Part shown: positions 34,520-43,245 of the stretch, in pieces | Numbering within the stretch: the first letter of the stretch is position 1 | Layout of the letters: the number at the start of each line of letters is the position of its first letter | Program-made: the position numbers and the translations under genes | The notes under the pieces: generated by a model | Told to the model about the DNA's origin: nothing | Databases searched by the model: none | What the model saw: only the letters and a program-made list of their open reading frames with translations | Assembly: GCF_026965555.1 (NCBI RefSeq) | Contig: NZ_CP114040.1 | Coordinates: 6,014,001-6,078,000 of the forward strand | Direction of reading: 5' to 3' | Origin: Nannocystis punicea | Lineage (GTDB): Bacteria; Myxococcota_A; Polyangia; Nannocystales; Nannocystaceae | DNA length: 64,000 nucleotides

Positions 34520-35881
34520 TCAACCCTCCGCCCGCGCGAGCTCGCCCTGCAGCAGCTCGACCAGCTGCGCGCTGAGGACCCGGTACAGCGCGGACGCTTG
34601 GCCTTCGAGGGCCGCCTCGTGCCGCTTCAGGGCGGCCAGATCGCCGCGCGCCGCCGGCCCCGACACCCCGCGGGGGATCCCCAGCGCCAGCAAGTTCTCG
34701 AGCGCCGAGCGGAGCAGCTCCCCGATCGCGCGGCTTGCGAGCGGCCCCGGCAGCCCGAGCGAGCGCATCGCCTCGGTCGATCGCTCGGCCAGCACGGCCA
34801 GGTGATTGCCGGCCAGCGCGCAGGCCGCGTGGTAGCGCGTGCGCTGCTCCGAGTTCAGCTCCTGCAGATCGAGGTGCGCCTGCGGACCGATCCACCGCAG
34901 CGCCACCGCGCGCGCCGCCGGATCGCCCTCCACGCCGAACACGCACGACCCCAGGCGGCTCTGCGGTCGCTCGCGGCGCAGGCTGCAGATCGGGTGCAGC
35001 GTCCCCACCGGGCACCCGGCCGCGGCCGCGGCCGCCAGACCCTCGCGGGCGACCACCGCGCCGGCCGCGTGCAGCACCGGCACGCGCGGCGCCCCGCGAG
35101 CCACCAGCGCCGTGGCCGCCGCCGCGAGCCAGCGATCCTGTCCCAGCAGCCAGATCGCATCGGGTGTCCCTTCGGGCAGATCACCTGTCCCATCGACCAG
35201 CCCGCGCGCCGACCCGAGCGCCGTCGACCACCCGCGCTCGCGCAGCCACGGCTCCGCGTGGGCCGACACGTTGCCGCGGCCGATCAGCCACACGTGGCCG
35301 ACGTGACCGGCGCGGAGGCGGCGCAGCACCGCGGCCGGGACCGCCATCGTCAGGGCCTCCTGCGCGGCAGGATCGTCGCCCGCGGCCAGCCACTCGCGCA
35401 CCGCCGTGCTGCTGATCTCCGGCAGCGCGCAGTCATCCGCGTCGGCGAACCCGACCCGCGGCACCACGATCGGCGAGAACTCCGCCGCGATCTCGGCGGC
35501 CCGGTGCCAGCGCTGCAGCTCGCCGCGAACGACGATGTCCGAGCCGACCACCAGCCGCACCGCGAAGCCCGGGTGCTCCTCGGCCACCGCGCGCAGCAGG
35601 TCGTAGCTGTAGCTCGGTCCCTCGCCGCCGCGGCGCGCCGCCAGCCGCGCCTCGACGTCGCTCACCTCGACCGTCTCGGCCTGCGAGGCCATCGCCAGCC
35701 GCGTCAGCGCCAGGCGATCGGCGAACGGCATCATCTGCTTGGCGAACGGGTGCGACCAGCAGGGCGCCACCAGCACGCGGTCCGCGAGCCCGCGCGCCAG
35801 CAGGTAGGTCGGGATCAGCGCGTGTCCGAGGTGCGGCGGATCGAAGCTGCCGCCGAGGACGGCGAGGACGGGTCGCTCCAT
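34520..35881 (-). CDS. nadD: NadD nicotinate-nucleotide adenylyltransferase fused to Rossmann/DUF2520
   Basis: 453 aa. Residues 1-190 are NadD: LGGSFDPPHLGHALIPTYLL (nucleotidyltransferase HxGH), SYDLLRAV, LVVGSDIV and PEISSTAVREWL. Residues 195-450 begin a second Rossmann unit (VWLIGRGNVSAHAEPWL) and continue into a DUF2520 helical domain (YHAACALAGNHLAVLAERS). NadD makes deamido-NAD. The DUF2520 half resembles NAD(P)-dependent dehydrogenases of uncertain substrate. I do not know this fusion as a standard form. Confidence 0.88.
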   Translation of the reverse strand: MERPVLAVLGGSFDPPHLGHALIPTYLLARGLADRVLVAPCWSHPFAKQMMPFADRLALTRLAMASQAETVEVSDVEARLAARRGGEGPSYSYDLLRAVAEEHPGFAVRLVVGSDIVVRGELQRWHRAAEIAAEFSPIVVPRVGFADADDCALPEISSTAVREWLAAGDDPAAQEALTMAVPAAVLRRLRAGHVGHVWLIGRGNVSAHAEPWLRERGWSTALGSARGLVDGTGDLPEGTPDAIWLLGQDRWLAAAATALVARGAPRVPVLHAAGAVVAREGLAAAAAAGCPVGTLHPICSLRRERPQSRLGSCVFGVEGDPAARAVALRWIGPQAHLDLQELNSEQRTRYHAACALAGNHLAVLAERSTEAMRSLGLPGPLASRAIGELLRSALENLLALGIPRGVSGPAARGDLAALKRHEAALEGQASALYRVLSAQLVELLQGELARAEG

Positions 35882-36212
35882 GCGCTTGCGATCGTCCCAG
35901 CCTTCACGCGCCCGGGCAAGTTGCCGCCCGCGCCGCGCAGGCGCGGCCGCTCACCGCCGTCACCCGGTACGACGCCCGCGTCGCGCGCGCCCGCAGCGTC
36001 CGTGAACGCAGCGCTCAACGAGTCGTCGCGCTCCCCTCCGACTGCCGCCTCGCCGCCACCACACGCGCGCTCGCAGCACCGCCGCACGCCACTCGCTCCG
36101 GGACCCGCAAGCTTCGTCACGATGCGCACTCGCAGCATCGCGCGCGGCATTCACTCCGGATCCAACCAACGCTGGCGGCGACCTCGTCACCGCCGGCATC
36201 ACCGCGCGCCGC
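35882..36212. repeat. Decayed repeats of the NamZ-like gene's 3' end
   Basis: No gene is convincing here. Sequences like CACTCCGG preceded by GC-rich CGCAGCATCGCGCG occur near 36096, 36154 and 36215, the last being the true 3' end of the next gene. Spacing is about 60 bases. They look like tandem, decayed copies of that terminus. Confidence 0.4.
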
Positions 36213-37448
36213 TCACTCCGGGTACAGCAAGAACTGGCGGCGCCGGACCACGAACGCCGCGCGCGCCGGTTCCTGGCTGGCCGCCATCTCGGCCAGCGAC
36301 GTCTGCGACTCGATCGCCTCGCGCAGCCACGGACCTCCGGCCAGCAGGTCGATCGCCGGGCGATCGGCCACGAACTCGTACGGCTCCGTGCGCCAGCGCA
36401 TCGCCCCCTGTCCCAAGCGCCAGGTCGCGCGCAGCACCGCCCACGTCGTGCGCAGCGAGCGGACCGCCGCTGGCTCGCGGATGTGCAGCTGCACCCCTCC
36501 GCAGCGGCGCCCGCCGAACTTCTGGAACATCGGCTTGAACCCGAGCGGCCGCACCTGCAGCCCCGGGAGCGCCGCGTCGTCGGCCAGCAGCGCGGCCGCG
36601 AGCGCCTGTCCCTCGAGCCAGGGTGCGCCGAAGATCTCGAACGGGCGGGTCGTCCCGCGCCCCTCGCTGAGGTTCGTCCCCTCGAGCAGGCACTGCCCCG
36701 GGTACACCAGCGCCGCGCCCATCGTCGGCATGTTGGGCGACGGCAGGACCCACGGCAGACCTGTCTCGAAGAACAGCATCGAGCGCGTCCAGCCGGCGGA
36801 GCGCAGCACCTCGAGCCGCTCCGCGTCGGCGCGCCCGCGCTCGAGGATCGTCATGCGCGCCAGCTCGCCGAGCGTCATCCCGTGGCGCACCGCCACGTCG
36901 TGCAGCCCGACGAAGCTCTCCTCGTTGGGCGCGATCGCCCCGCCCTCGACTTGGTCCGGCGTCCCCCCGATCGGGTTCGGCCGGTCGAGGATCAGCACCC
37001 GCAGGCCCGCCTGCAGCGCCACTTCGGCGGCCAGCACCGCCGTCCACACGTACGTGTAGTAGCGGCTGCCGATGTCCTGCAGATCGATCACCAGCCAGGC
37101 CGCGCCGTGGAACATCTCCGGCGTCGGGCTCAGGCTGGCGAAAGTCTCGCCGTAGAGGCTGTAGGCCGGGACGGTCGCCCGCGGCGCCTCGCCGGACACC
37201 ACCTCCATGTCCTGGGCCGCCGCGTCGAGCCCGTGCTCGGGGCCCAGCAAGCTGACCACGCGCGCCCCGATCCGGGCCATCACCGCCGTCGCGTGCTCGA
37301 GCTGCGCCGTCACCGACGCCGGATGGCAGAGGAGCGCCACCGGCACGTCGCGCAGCCGCGGGCCGTCGCCGTCGGCCAGGCGATCGAGCCCCGTCTTCAC
37401 CGCGGCCGCGCCGGCACCTGCCCCTTCAGACACATCATGAGCGAGCAC
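36213..37448 (-). CDS. namZ: NamZ-like exo-beta-N-acetylmuramidase (DUF1343)
   Basis: 411 aa, GTG start. Family motifs: SLLGPEHGLDAAAQDMEVV, DLQDIGSRYYTYVWT, ILDRPNPIGG, ALVYPGQCLLEGTNLSEGRG and TTRPFEIFGAPW. NamZ releases N-acetylmuramic acid from peptidoglycan fragments. No signal peptide is visible, unlike some secreted homologues; a cytoplasmic recycling role is possible. The N-terminal residues are encoded by a 14-bp module at 37417-37430. Confidence 0.85.
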   Translation of the reverse strand: MLAHDVSEGAGAGAAAVKTGLDRLADGDGPRLRDVPVALLCHPASVTAQLEHATAVMARIGARVVSLLGPEHGLDAAAQDMEVVSGEAPRATVPAYSLYGETFASLSPTPEMFHGAAWLVIDLQDIGSRYYTYVWTAVLAAEVALQAGLRVLILDRPNPIGGTPDQVEGGAIAPNEESFVGLHDVAVRHGMTLGELARMTILERGRADAERLEVLRSAGWTRSMLFFETGLPWVLPSPNMPTMGAALVYPGQCLLEGTNLSEGRGTTRPFEIFGAPWLEGQALAAALLADDAALPGLQVRPLGFKPMFQKFGGRRCGGVQLHIREPAAVRSLRTTWAVLRATWRLGQGAMRWRTEPYEFVADRPAIDLLAGGPWLREAIESQTSLAEMAASQEPARAAFVVRRRQFLLYPE

Positions 37449-37591
37449 GCCCCCGCTATAGCGGTCCCCGCAGGCGCGCTCAAATTCTCGGGCGGTCGCG
37501 CGGCTGGAGCGATCGCGCTCGAGCGGCCGGATCCGCCGCCCTGATTCGCCGCTTTTTTGGGCCGCTCGCCGGGGCTTGGCATCCTACCTGT

Positions 37592-38362
37592 ATGCGCGAT
37601 CCTCTGGCGCCCATCCCCTCGCCCACTGCCAGCCCGAACTTCTGGGACACTGCACTGTTGCCCCGTGGCACGCGCGTCGGCGGCGACGAGCCCGTCGAGG
37701 AGTTCTCGCCGCTGCGGCTCCTGCAACGCGACCAGGGTGACACCCACGGCCTCGACCGCCGCAGCCGCCGCCGCGTCCGCGGCCAGTCCCACGACGTCGA
37801 GGATCACGGCAGCGCGCGCCTGATCTCCTCCGTGCACACCGTGCGACGGGCCCTCCTCGGCCTCTCGACCGCGCACGGCTGGGCCCTCGTGCACACGCTG
37901 AGCGTCGCGCCGACCGGCCTGCTCGTGCACCTCCTCGACCTCTTGAGCCCGGGCCTCAACCCCGCGATGCGGGATCGCGGGCGCAACTTGCTGGCCCGGA
38001 TCGCCCCGCTCCTCGGCGCCCCGCTGCGGCCGCGCGCCATCCACCGCCCGGGTTCGCCGCTGGCGACCATCGGCGGCTGTCTCCTCGCCCCGCGGGTGAT
38101 CGCCGATCTCTCGAGCTGGGCCTCGCAGCCGAGCGCCCGTCGCGGCACCACGCGCGCGGGCCACGGCGCCTTTGCCGTCACCTTGTTGGCGCCCACGGTC
38201 GATCCGGGGGGCGGCGTCGTCCGCATCGAGGGCGAGCTGGTGCCGATGACCGACCCGCAACCGCAGGTCCTCGCGGTCGCCCTCTCGCCTCGGGCGCTCG
38301 CCGAGCTCGGACGGACTTTGCAGTGGCCGGAGGGTGGTCCGGCGCGCGTCGAGGTCGAATGA
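37592..38362 (+). CDS. Hypothetical protein, 256 aa
   Basis: No recognised domain. Codon third positions are strongly GC on this strand, supporting it over the antisense frame. The middle (GWALVHTLSVAPTGLLVHLLDLLSPGLN) is hydrophobic and may be a membrane-associated helix pair. The C-terminal third is more polar, with beta-like segments ending ARVEVE. Starts at 37592, 143 bases from the divergent NamZ-like gene. Confidence 0.55.
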   Translation: MRDPLAPIPSPTASPNFWDTALLPRGTRVGGDEPVEEFSPLRLLQRDQGDTHGLDRRSRRRVRGQSHDVEDHGSARLISSVHTVRRALLGLSTAHGWALVHTLSVAPTGLLVHLLDLLSPGLNPAMRDRGRNLLARIAPLLGAPLRPRAIHRPGSPLATIGGCLLAPRVIADLSSWASQPSARRGTTRAGHGAFAVTLLAPTVDPGGGVVRIEGELVPMTDPQPQVLAVALSPRALAELGRTLQWPEGGPARVEVE

Positions 38363-38487
38363 ACGCCGTATGAGCCGCGGCGAGATCCGCTCACGTGTGC
38401 CCACGTTTTTGTCCGCGATTGGCGTCCACGGGCTCGCGCGCGCAGGAAAAGTTCGGTAGAACGCGGTCCCGTGCCCCCAGAGGAGCA

Positions 38488-38516
38488 TTGACGCTGCTTT
38501 GCCTTGTCTCTATCCT
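38488..38516 (+). promoter_or_regulatory. Sigma-70-type promoter
   Basis: TTGACG, a 17-base spacer, and TATCCT: five of six and four of six consensus matches with ideal spacing, standing out in GC-rich DNA. It predicts a start near 38523 and a leader of about 160 bases before the TTG start at 38684. Confidence 0.6.
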
Positions 38517-38571
38517 CGCGGGCAACATCTCTGGCGTATCACTTCGGCACGCTGGCGATATGCGCCTTCAC

Positions 38572-38654
38572 GGCCCTCCAGGGCCTGCCCTCTTCACGGC
38601 CCTTCCGGGCCACGGCCCACCGGCCTGCTTCTGCTCTTCCCGGCCCATCGGGCC
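38572..38654 (+). promoter_or_regulatory. Leader with three GGCCC/GGGCC hairpins
   Basis: Hairpins at 38572-38585 (GGCCCTCCAGGGCC), 38598-38611 (GGCCCTTCCGGGCC) and 38642-38654. The first two are copies 26 bases apart, each preceded by CTTCAC. They lie between the predicted promoter and the gene start, so they should be in the mRNA leader and could control translation or termination. Confidence 0.5.
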
Positions 38655-38683
38655 TGTAGCGTGACCACCAAGGGGATCCGGCC

Positions 38684-39958
38684 TTGAACGCACCCAAGAA
38701 ACCAGGAACCGACCTCAGCGCCCTCAAGGCGCGCCTCGCCAAGAAGACGGACGCGGCTCCCGCCGAGCCGGCAGCGCCGGCGGCAGCCGCTCCGGCGGCA
38801 GCCGCTCCGGCCGCGCCGAAGGCGGCTCCGCCGGCCCGCCCGCCGTTCAAGAAGGCGCCCTCGCCGGCCGATCTTCCGCCGCCGGGAGAGTCCGCGCCGA
38901 TCGACATTCCCCCGCCGGGTGAGGTCGCCGCGCCGATCGACATCCCTGCCCCGGGCGAGGTCTCCGCGCCGCCGCAGCCCGCTCCGGTCGCCCAGCCCGT
39001 CGCGGCCGCCGTGCCTGCGCCGCGCAAGGCGATCGACGACGGCACGCCGTTCGGCAGCACCGCCGGCTCGTTCGATCCGAGCGCCGGCCTCATCGACGCC
39101 GGCGAGGTCCAGACCAAGGGCAACCGCGGCCTCGTGATCCTCGCCGCCGGCGCCGCGCTGGCCTTCGGCGTCGCGCTCGGCTGGATCGGCCATCAGATCA
39201 CCTCCAAGGGCGAGGTCAAGGCCGTGGCCCAGAAGAAGGGCGGCGACATGTTCAACGAGGCCACCAAGGTCTCGGACATGCGCAAGGGCATCTCGCTCAA
39301 GATCGACGAGCTGCAGAAGCTGGTCTCGACCGATCCGGCCAAGGGCGCCGAGGAGCTGGCCAACCTCCTCAAGACCAACTTCGAGAAGAGCCCCAAGGTC
39401 GACGACCTGTTCGGCTGGCAGCTCGGGGGCATCGGGCCCGAGGGCATCCGTCGCACCTTCGACCTCTACGAGGAGGCCAACGGCCTGCGGCTCGACCTCG
39501 GCTACCTGGTCAACTTCGTCGCCGGCAACGCCAAGGCGCTGACCGAGACGGGCGGCCCGCGGCTGTTCGCCATCAAGTTCAAGAAGGACGGCAGCGCCGT
39601 GCTGGTCGAGCGCGGCGAGGCGATGTGTGGCGAGGCCCCGTGCGCCGACGGCAAGGAGGGCGAGGCCAGCGGCTACAAGGTGCGCGACGCGGTCAACCAG
39701 GAGTTCTCCGTCGCCGCCAAGGGCAGCGAAGAGGGCCAGGTCCTGCCGCTGTCCGCGGACACGCAGATCTACGGCTATGTCGTCGGCCTGAACCCGGAGA
39801 ACAACGCCAAGCTGGTCGCCGGCTCGCTGTTCGCCAAGGTCAAGGCGCGCCTCGAAGAGATGTCCAAGGCCGAGACTCGGGCGCTCAAGGCGCTCAAGAG
39901 CTACTCGGACGATCCGAACATCGACGGCGGCGGGCCCGCCGATCCCGGCGCCGACTGA
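38684..39958 (+). CDS. Single-pass membrane protein with Pro/Ala-rich N-terminus
   Basis: 424 aa, TTG start with AAGGGG eight bases upstream. Residues 1-140 are Ala/Pro-rich with two PIDIPxPGEV repeats. A membrane helix at about 150-170 (GLVILAAGAALAFGVALGWIG) leads to a 250-residue extracytoplasmic domain with a helical start and two closely spaced cysteines (CGEAPC). No family recognised. The PBP gene starts directly at its stop, so an envelope-building role is plausible. Confidence 0.72.
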   Translation: MNAPKKPGTDLSALKARLAKKTDAAPAEPAAPAAAAPAAAAPAAPKAAPPARPPFKKAPSPADLPPPGESAPIDIPPPGEVAAPIDIPAPGEVSAPPQPAPVAQPVAAAVPAPRKAIDDGTPFGSTAGSFDPSAGLIDAGEVQTKGNRGLVILAAGAALAFGVALGWIGHQITSKGEVKAVAQKKGGDMFNEATKVSDMRKGISLKIDELQKLVSTDPAKGAEELANLLKTNFEKSPKVDDLFGWQLGGIGPEGIRRTFDLYEEANGLRLDLGYLVNFVAGNAKALTETGGPRLFAIKFKKDGSAVLVERGEAMCGEAPCADGKEGEASGYKVRDAVNQEFSVAAKGSEEGQVLPLSADTQIYGYVVGLNPENNAKLVAGSLFAKVKARLEEMSKAETRALKALKSYSDDPNIDGGGPADPGAD

Positions 39959-42610
39959 GTGCAGTCGGGATCACAGCCGCCCGCCCTACCCGCCGGCACC
40001 GCTGCCGCCGACGCTGCCCCTTCGCGACCCGGATCCGAAGGGGCAGCCCCTCCTGGCCCTCCGCCGCCGCCTCCAGCGCGGCGCTCGGGGCCCGCAGGGC
40101 CGTCGCCGCTCGCTGCCGGTTCGCGGCTTTGGGTCGTCAATCCGGCCCGCGCCGGCCTGTTCGGCTGGCTCGTGCGCTACTACGTGTTCGCGGCCGCGTG
40201 CATCACCGTGGCTCTGGGCTACGTCGGCGTGCGGGTCTATCGGGCCTATGACGCCGCCCTGCCCGACATCGCCGACGTCGAGCGCTACGACGCGCTCGCG
40301 CCCGGCGTCACGCGGATCTACGCGGCCGACGGCAGCGTCCTCGCCGAGCTCGCGCGCGAGCACCGGGCCTACGCGCCGATCGACGAGATCCCCGACCGCC
40401 TGATCCAGGCCTTCCTCTCGGTCGAGGATCGCCGCTTCTTCACCCACGCCGGCCTCGACTGGCGCGGCCTGGCGCGCGCCACTCTCGCCAACCTGCGCTC
40501 GGGCACCGTCATCCAGGGCGGCAGCACGATCACCCAGCAGGTCGCCAAGGGCTTCCTCAGCGACGAGCGCACCCTCGACCGCAAGCTGCGCGAGGCCCTG
40601 CTCTCGCTGCGGATCGAGGGCCGCCTCGGCAAGTGGCGGATCCTCGAGATCTACCTCAACAAGATCTTCCTCGGCCACGGCGCCTACGGCGTCGCCGCCG
40701 CGGCCAGCCGTTACTTCGGCAAGGAGCTGCACGAGCTCACCCTCGCCGAGGCGGCGCTGATCGCCGGCCTCGCGCGCGCCCCCTCGCGCTACAGCCCGAT
40801 CGCCAGCCCGGAGCGCGCGCTCAAGCGGCGCTCCGTCGTCCTGCAGGACATGGTCGAGGCCGGCGCGATCACCCCGGCCGAGCGCGACGCCGCCGACGAC
40901 GAGCCGCTCAAGCTGGCCGCGCCGCCGCCCGACGTGTTCCGCCTGCGCGCCCCCTACTACGCCGAGCACGTGCGGCGCGAGGCCGGGATCCGCTTCGGTG
41001 AGGCCGCGGTGCTGCAGGACGGCCTGCAGATCGAGACCGCCGCCAACATCGAGATGGGCGCCCAGGCCCACGCCGCGATCGACTCGGCGCTGCGTCGCAT
41101 CGATCGCCGGCAGGGCTGGCGCGGCCCGGTCGCGCACCTGTCCGACGAGACAGCTCGCGCCACCTTCCTCGAGCGCACCGGCGGCGAGTACGGCGGCGAC
41201 GCCATGACCGCCGATCCGCCGCGCTGGCGGCTCGCGCTGGTCACCGAGGTCAACGCCAAGCAGGCCAAGGTCCGCGTCGGCGCGGCCGAGGCCTTGCTGC
41301 CGCTGAAGAAGATGGCCTGGGCCTCGCGGTACGATCGCAACACCGGCGTCAACGACGTCAAGATCACGCGCGTCGACGAGGCGATCGAGGCCGGCGACGT
41401 CGTGTGGGTGCGGCCGGCGCAGAAGCGGCGCAGCGTGATCGCCGAGATCGACGACGAGGCGGCCGCCGCCGAGAGCGCCGCGAATGAATCCGGGGACATG
41501 TCCGCCGGGACAGCCGCGCTCGAGCCGCCCGACGAGGCCACCGGCCTCTTGCTGGTCGAGCTCGGTCAGCTGCCGCGGGTCGAGGCCGCCATCTACACCA
41601 TGGCGCACGACACCGGCGAGGTCGAGGCGATGGAGGGCGGGCTCGACTACGACCGCTCGCAGTTCAACCGGACCACCCAGGCCTGCCGCCAGCCGGGCAG
41701 CGTCTTCAAGGCCATCTACTACGCGCTCGCGCTCGACGGCGGCCAGTACACCATGGGCACGGTGCTCGAGGACAAGCCCTACGTCCCCGAGCCGGGCGAG
41801 ATGTGGAACCCGCAGAACATCGGCCAGACGCTCGACGGCAAGGTCCTCCTGCGCACCGCGCTGATCAAGTCGCTCAACCTGCCGTCGATCCGCCTGTTCG
41901 TCAGCCTCGGCGCCGACAAGGTGGTCGCGTGGGCGCGCCGGCTCGGCTTCACCACCGAGCTCATCGCCGACCGCGCCCTCTCGCTGGGCGCCTCGTGCGT
42001 GCGCACCGACGAGCTGTCGCGCGCCTTCTCGATCTTCGTCCGCGGCGGCTCGTGGATCGATCCGGTCTACCTCCGCCGCGTCATCGACAAGCGCGGCCAG
42101 ACCCTGCTCGACCAGCGCCACCCGCTCGACGCCGGCCTCGACGTCGCCGGCCGTCTCGACCGCATGGCCGCCGTCGCCGTCCACGGCCCGCGCCAGGTGG
42201 TCGACGACCGCACCGCGTTCCTCATCACCCGCCTCATGCGCGAGGTCGTGACCGCGGGCATCGGCGGCCGCGCCTCGCAGATCGGCGTCCCCGCCGGCGG
42301 CAAGTCGGGCACCGCGTCGAAGAACGCCTATACCACCGACACCTGGTTCGTCGGCTTCACCTCGCGCCACATGACCGCGGCGTGGATGGGCGACGACACC
42401 TACGAGCGCTCGCTCGGCGACGAGGACGCCAGCTACACCACGGCGACGCCCATGTGGACGCAGTTCATGGCCGGGGTGGTCGCCGGGATCCCGCACGAGA
42501 ACCTGCCGCTGCACCGGCCCCCCGGCATCACCAGCCGCAACGTCGACGCCCGCAACGGCGAGGAGCCGGTCGCCGGCATGCCCTCGGCGACGCTCTACTT
42601 CAAGGAGTGA
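39959..42610 (+). CDS. Class A penicillin-binding protein (PBP1A-type)
   Basis: 883 aa, GTG start immediately after the preceding stop. A proline-rich cytoplasmic tail and one membrane helix (YYVFAAACITVALGYVGV), then the glycosyltransferase domain (EDRRFFTHAGLDWRGLARA, GGSTITQQVAKGF, RKLREALLSLRIE, KIFLGHGAYGV), then the transpeptidase with nucleophile motif SVFK (Ser581) and KSGT (782-785). It polymerises and crosslinks peptidoglycan. Two 14-bp modules lie inside the sequence between the catalytic domains (41137, 41497), encoding HLSDETA and GDMSAGTA. These look like tolerated insertions. Confidence 0.93.
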   Translation: MQSGSQPPALPAGTAAADAAPSRPGSEGAAPPGPPPPPPARRSGPAGPSPLAAGSRLWVVNPARAGLFGWLVRYYVFAAACITVALGYVGVRVYRAYDAALPDIADVERYDALAPGVTRIYAADGSVLAELAREHRAYAPIDEIPDRLIQAFLSVEDRRFFTHAGLDWRGLARATLANLRSGTVIQGGSTITQQVAKGFLSDERTLDRKLREALLSLRIEGRLGKWRILEIYLNKIFLGHGAYGVAAAASRYFGKELHELTLAEAALIAGLARAPSRYSPIASPERALKRRSVVLQDMVEAGAITPAERDAADDEPLKLAAPPPDVFRLRAPYYAEHVRREAGIRFGEAAVLQDGLQIETAANIEMGAQAHAAIDSALRRIDRRQGWRGPVAHLSDETARATFLERTGGEYGGDAMTADPPRWRLALVTEVNAKQAKVRVGAAEALLPLKKMAWASRYDRNTGVNDVKITRVDEAIEAGDVVWVRPAQKRRSVIAEIDDEAAAAESAANESGDMSAGTAALEPPDEATGLLLVELGQLPRVEAAIYTMAHDTGEVEAMEGGLDYDRSQFNRTTQACRQPGSVFKAIYYALALDGGQYTMGTVLEDKPYVPEPGEMWNPQNIGQTLDGKVLLRTALIKSLNLPSIRLFVSLGADKVVAWARRLGFTTELIADRALSLGASCVRTDELSRAFSIFVRGGSWIDPVYLRRVIDKRGQTLLDQRHPLDAGLDVAGRLDRMAAVAVHGPRQVVDDRTAFLITRLMREVVTAGIGGRASQIGVPAGGKSGTASKNAYTTDTWFVGFTSRHMTAAWMGDDTYERSLGDEDASYTTATPMWTQFMAGVVAGIPHENLPLHRPPGITSRNVDARNGEEPVAGMPSATLYFKE

Positions 42611-42624
42611 GCGGGCCTTTCGAG

Positions 42625-42652
42625 CATGTCCGATCGGACATGCCGGAGCCGC
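42625..42652. repeat. 14-bp CATG modules after the PBP gene; notes on the 42611-43245 gap
   Basis: CATGTCCGATCGGA plus CATGCC forms the perfect hairpin GCATGTCC-GATC-GGACATGC 15 bases after the PBP stop, a likely terminator. The remaining 600 bases show no gene. A 50-base AT-rich stretch around 42770-42820 (TTTACCCATTTACATATC) stands out and may hold the promoter for the repeat protein at 43246. Confidence 0.6.
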
Positions 42653-43245
42653 GGGGTGCCACCATTGCCCGCCCGCGGAAACGCGCGGAATGCATCGACC
42701 CCCGCCGCGCCTCGGCGATCTGAACGCGGGTCCGCAATGCATGCACGTGCGCCGGACTCGGCGAAGTTGCTCTACGTCATACTTTTACCCATTTACATAT
42801 CAGGAATCTCCTTAAACGCCAGAACGCCGTGGATCGTCGGTTTACCCTGGCGCCCGGCACGCCCCCGTGGATCTCCCGGGGTGGTCGCCGGTCAGTCTCG
42901 GACCTACGCCCCTCTCCGGGGCTCTGTGTGACCCACTGCTCGATTCCGGCGAGGACACCTCGATAGCGCCGGAATCGCCGTTTGCCTGGCGTTGGCCCGG
43001 CTCGACGAATGGCCGTAGTCGCCTTCGCGGCCGCGGTGCGAGGACTCGCCGAAGGTCGTCGCAATCGACGTTCTGGTGCGGGTTGGTGAGCGGCGGAGGG
43101 GCGGCTCGGCGGCGGGCCGCGACTGTGGTCGGGGTCATCGCCACCGCGTTGCTCGCGCGGCGCCTCCCATCAGACTTGGCGACGACGACGCCGACCGCTC
43201 GTAGGCGGCGCGGCGCCCGAGCTGAAGGAAGCCGAGAAGAACACC

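Noticed and set aside
37397..38488. 363-aa minus-strand ORF opposite the hypothetical gene at 37592
   Set aside because: Codon third positions favour the plus strand, and the minus product is Arg/Ala-rich without structure.
42777..43064. Small minus-strand ORF in the gap before the repeat protein
   Set aside because: No ribosome-binding site, Arg-rich composition, and it runs over an AT-rich patch more likely to be a promoter.
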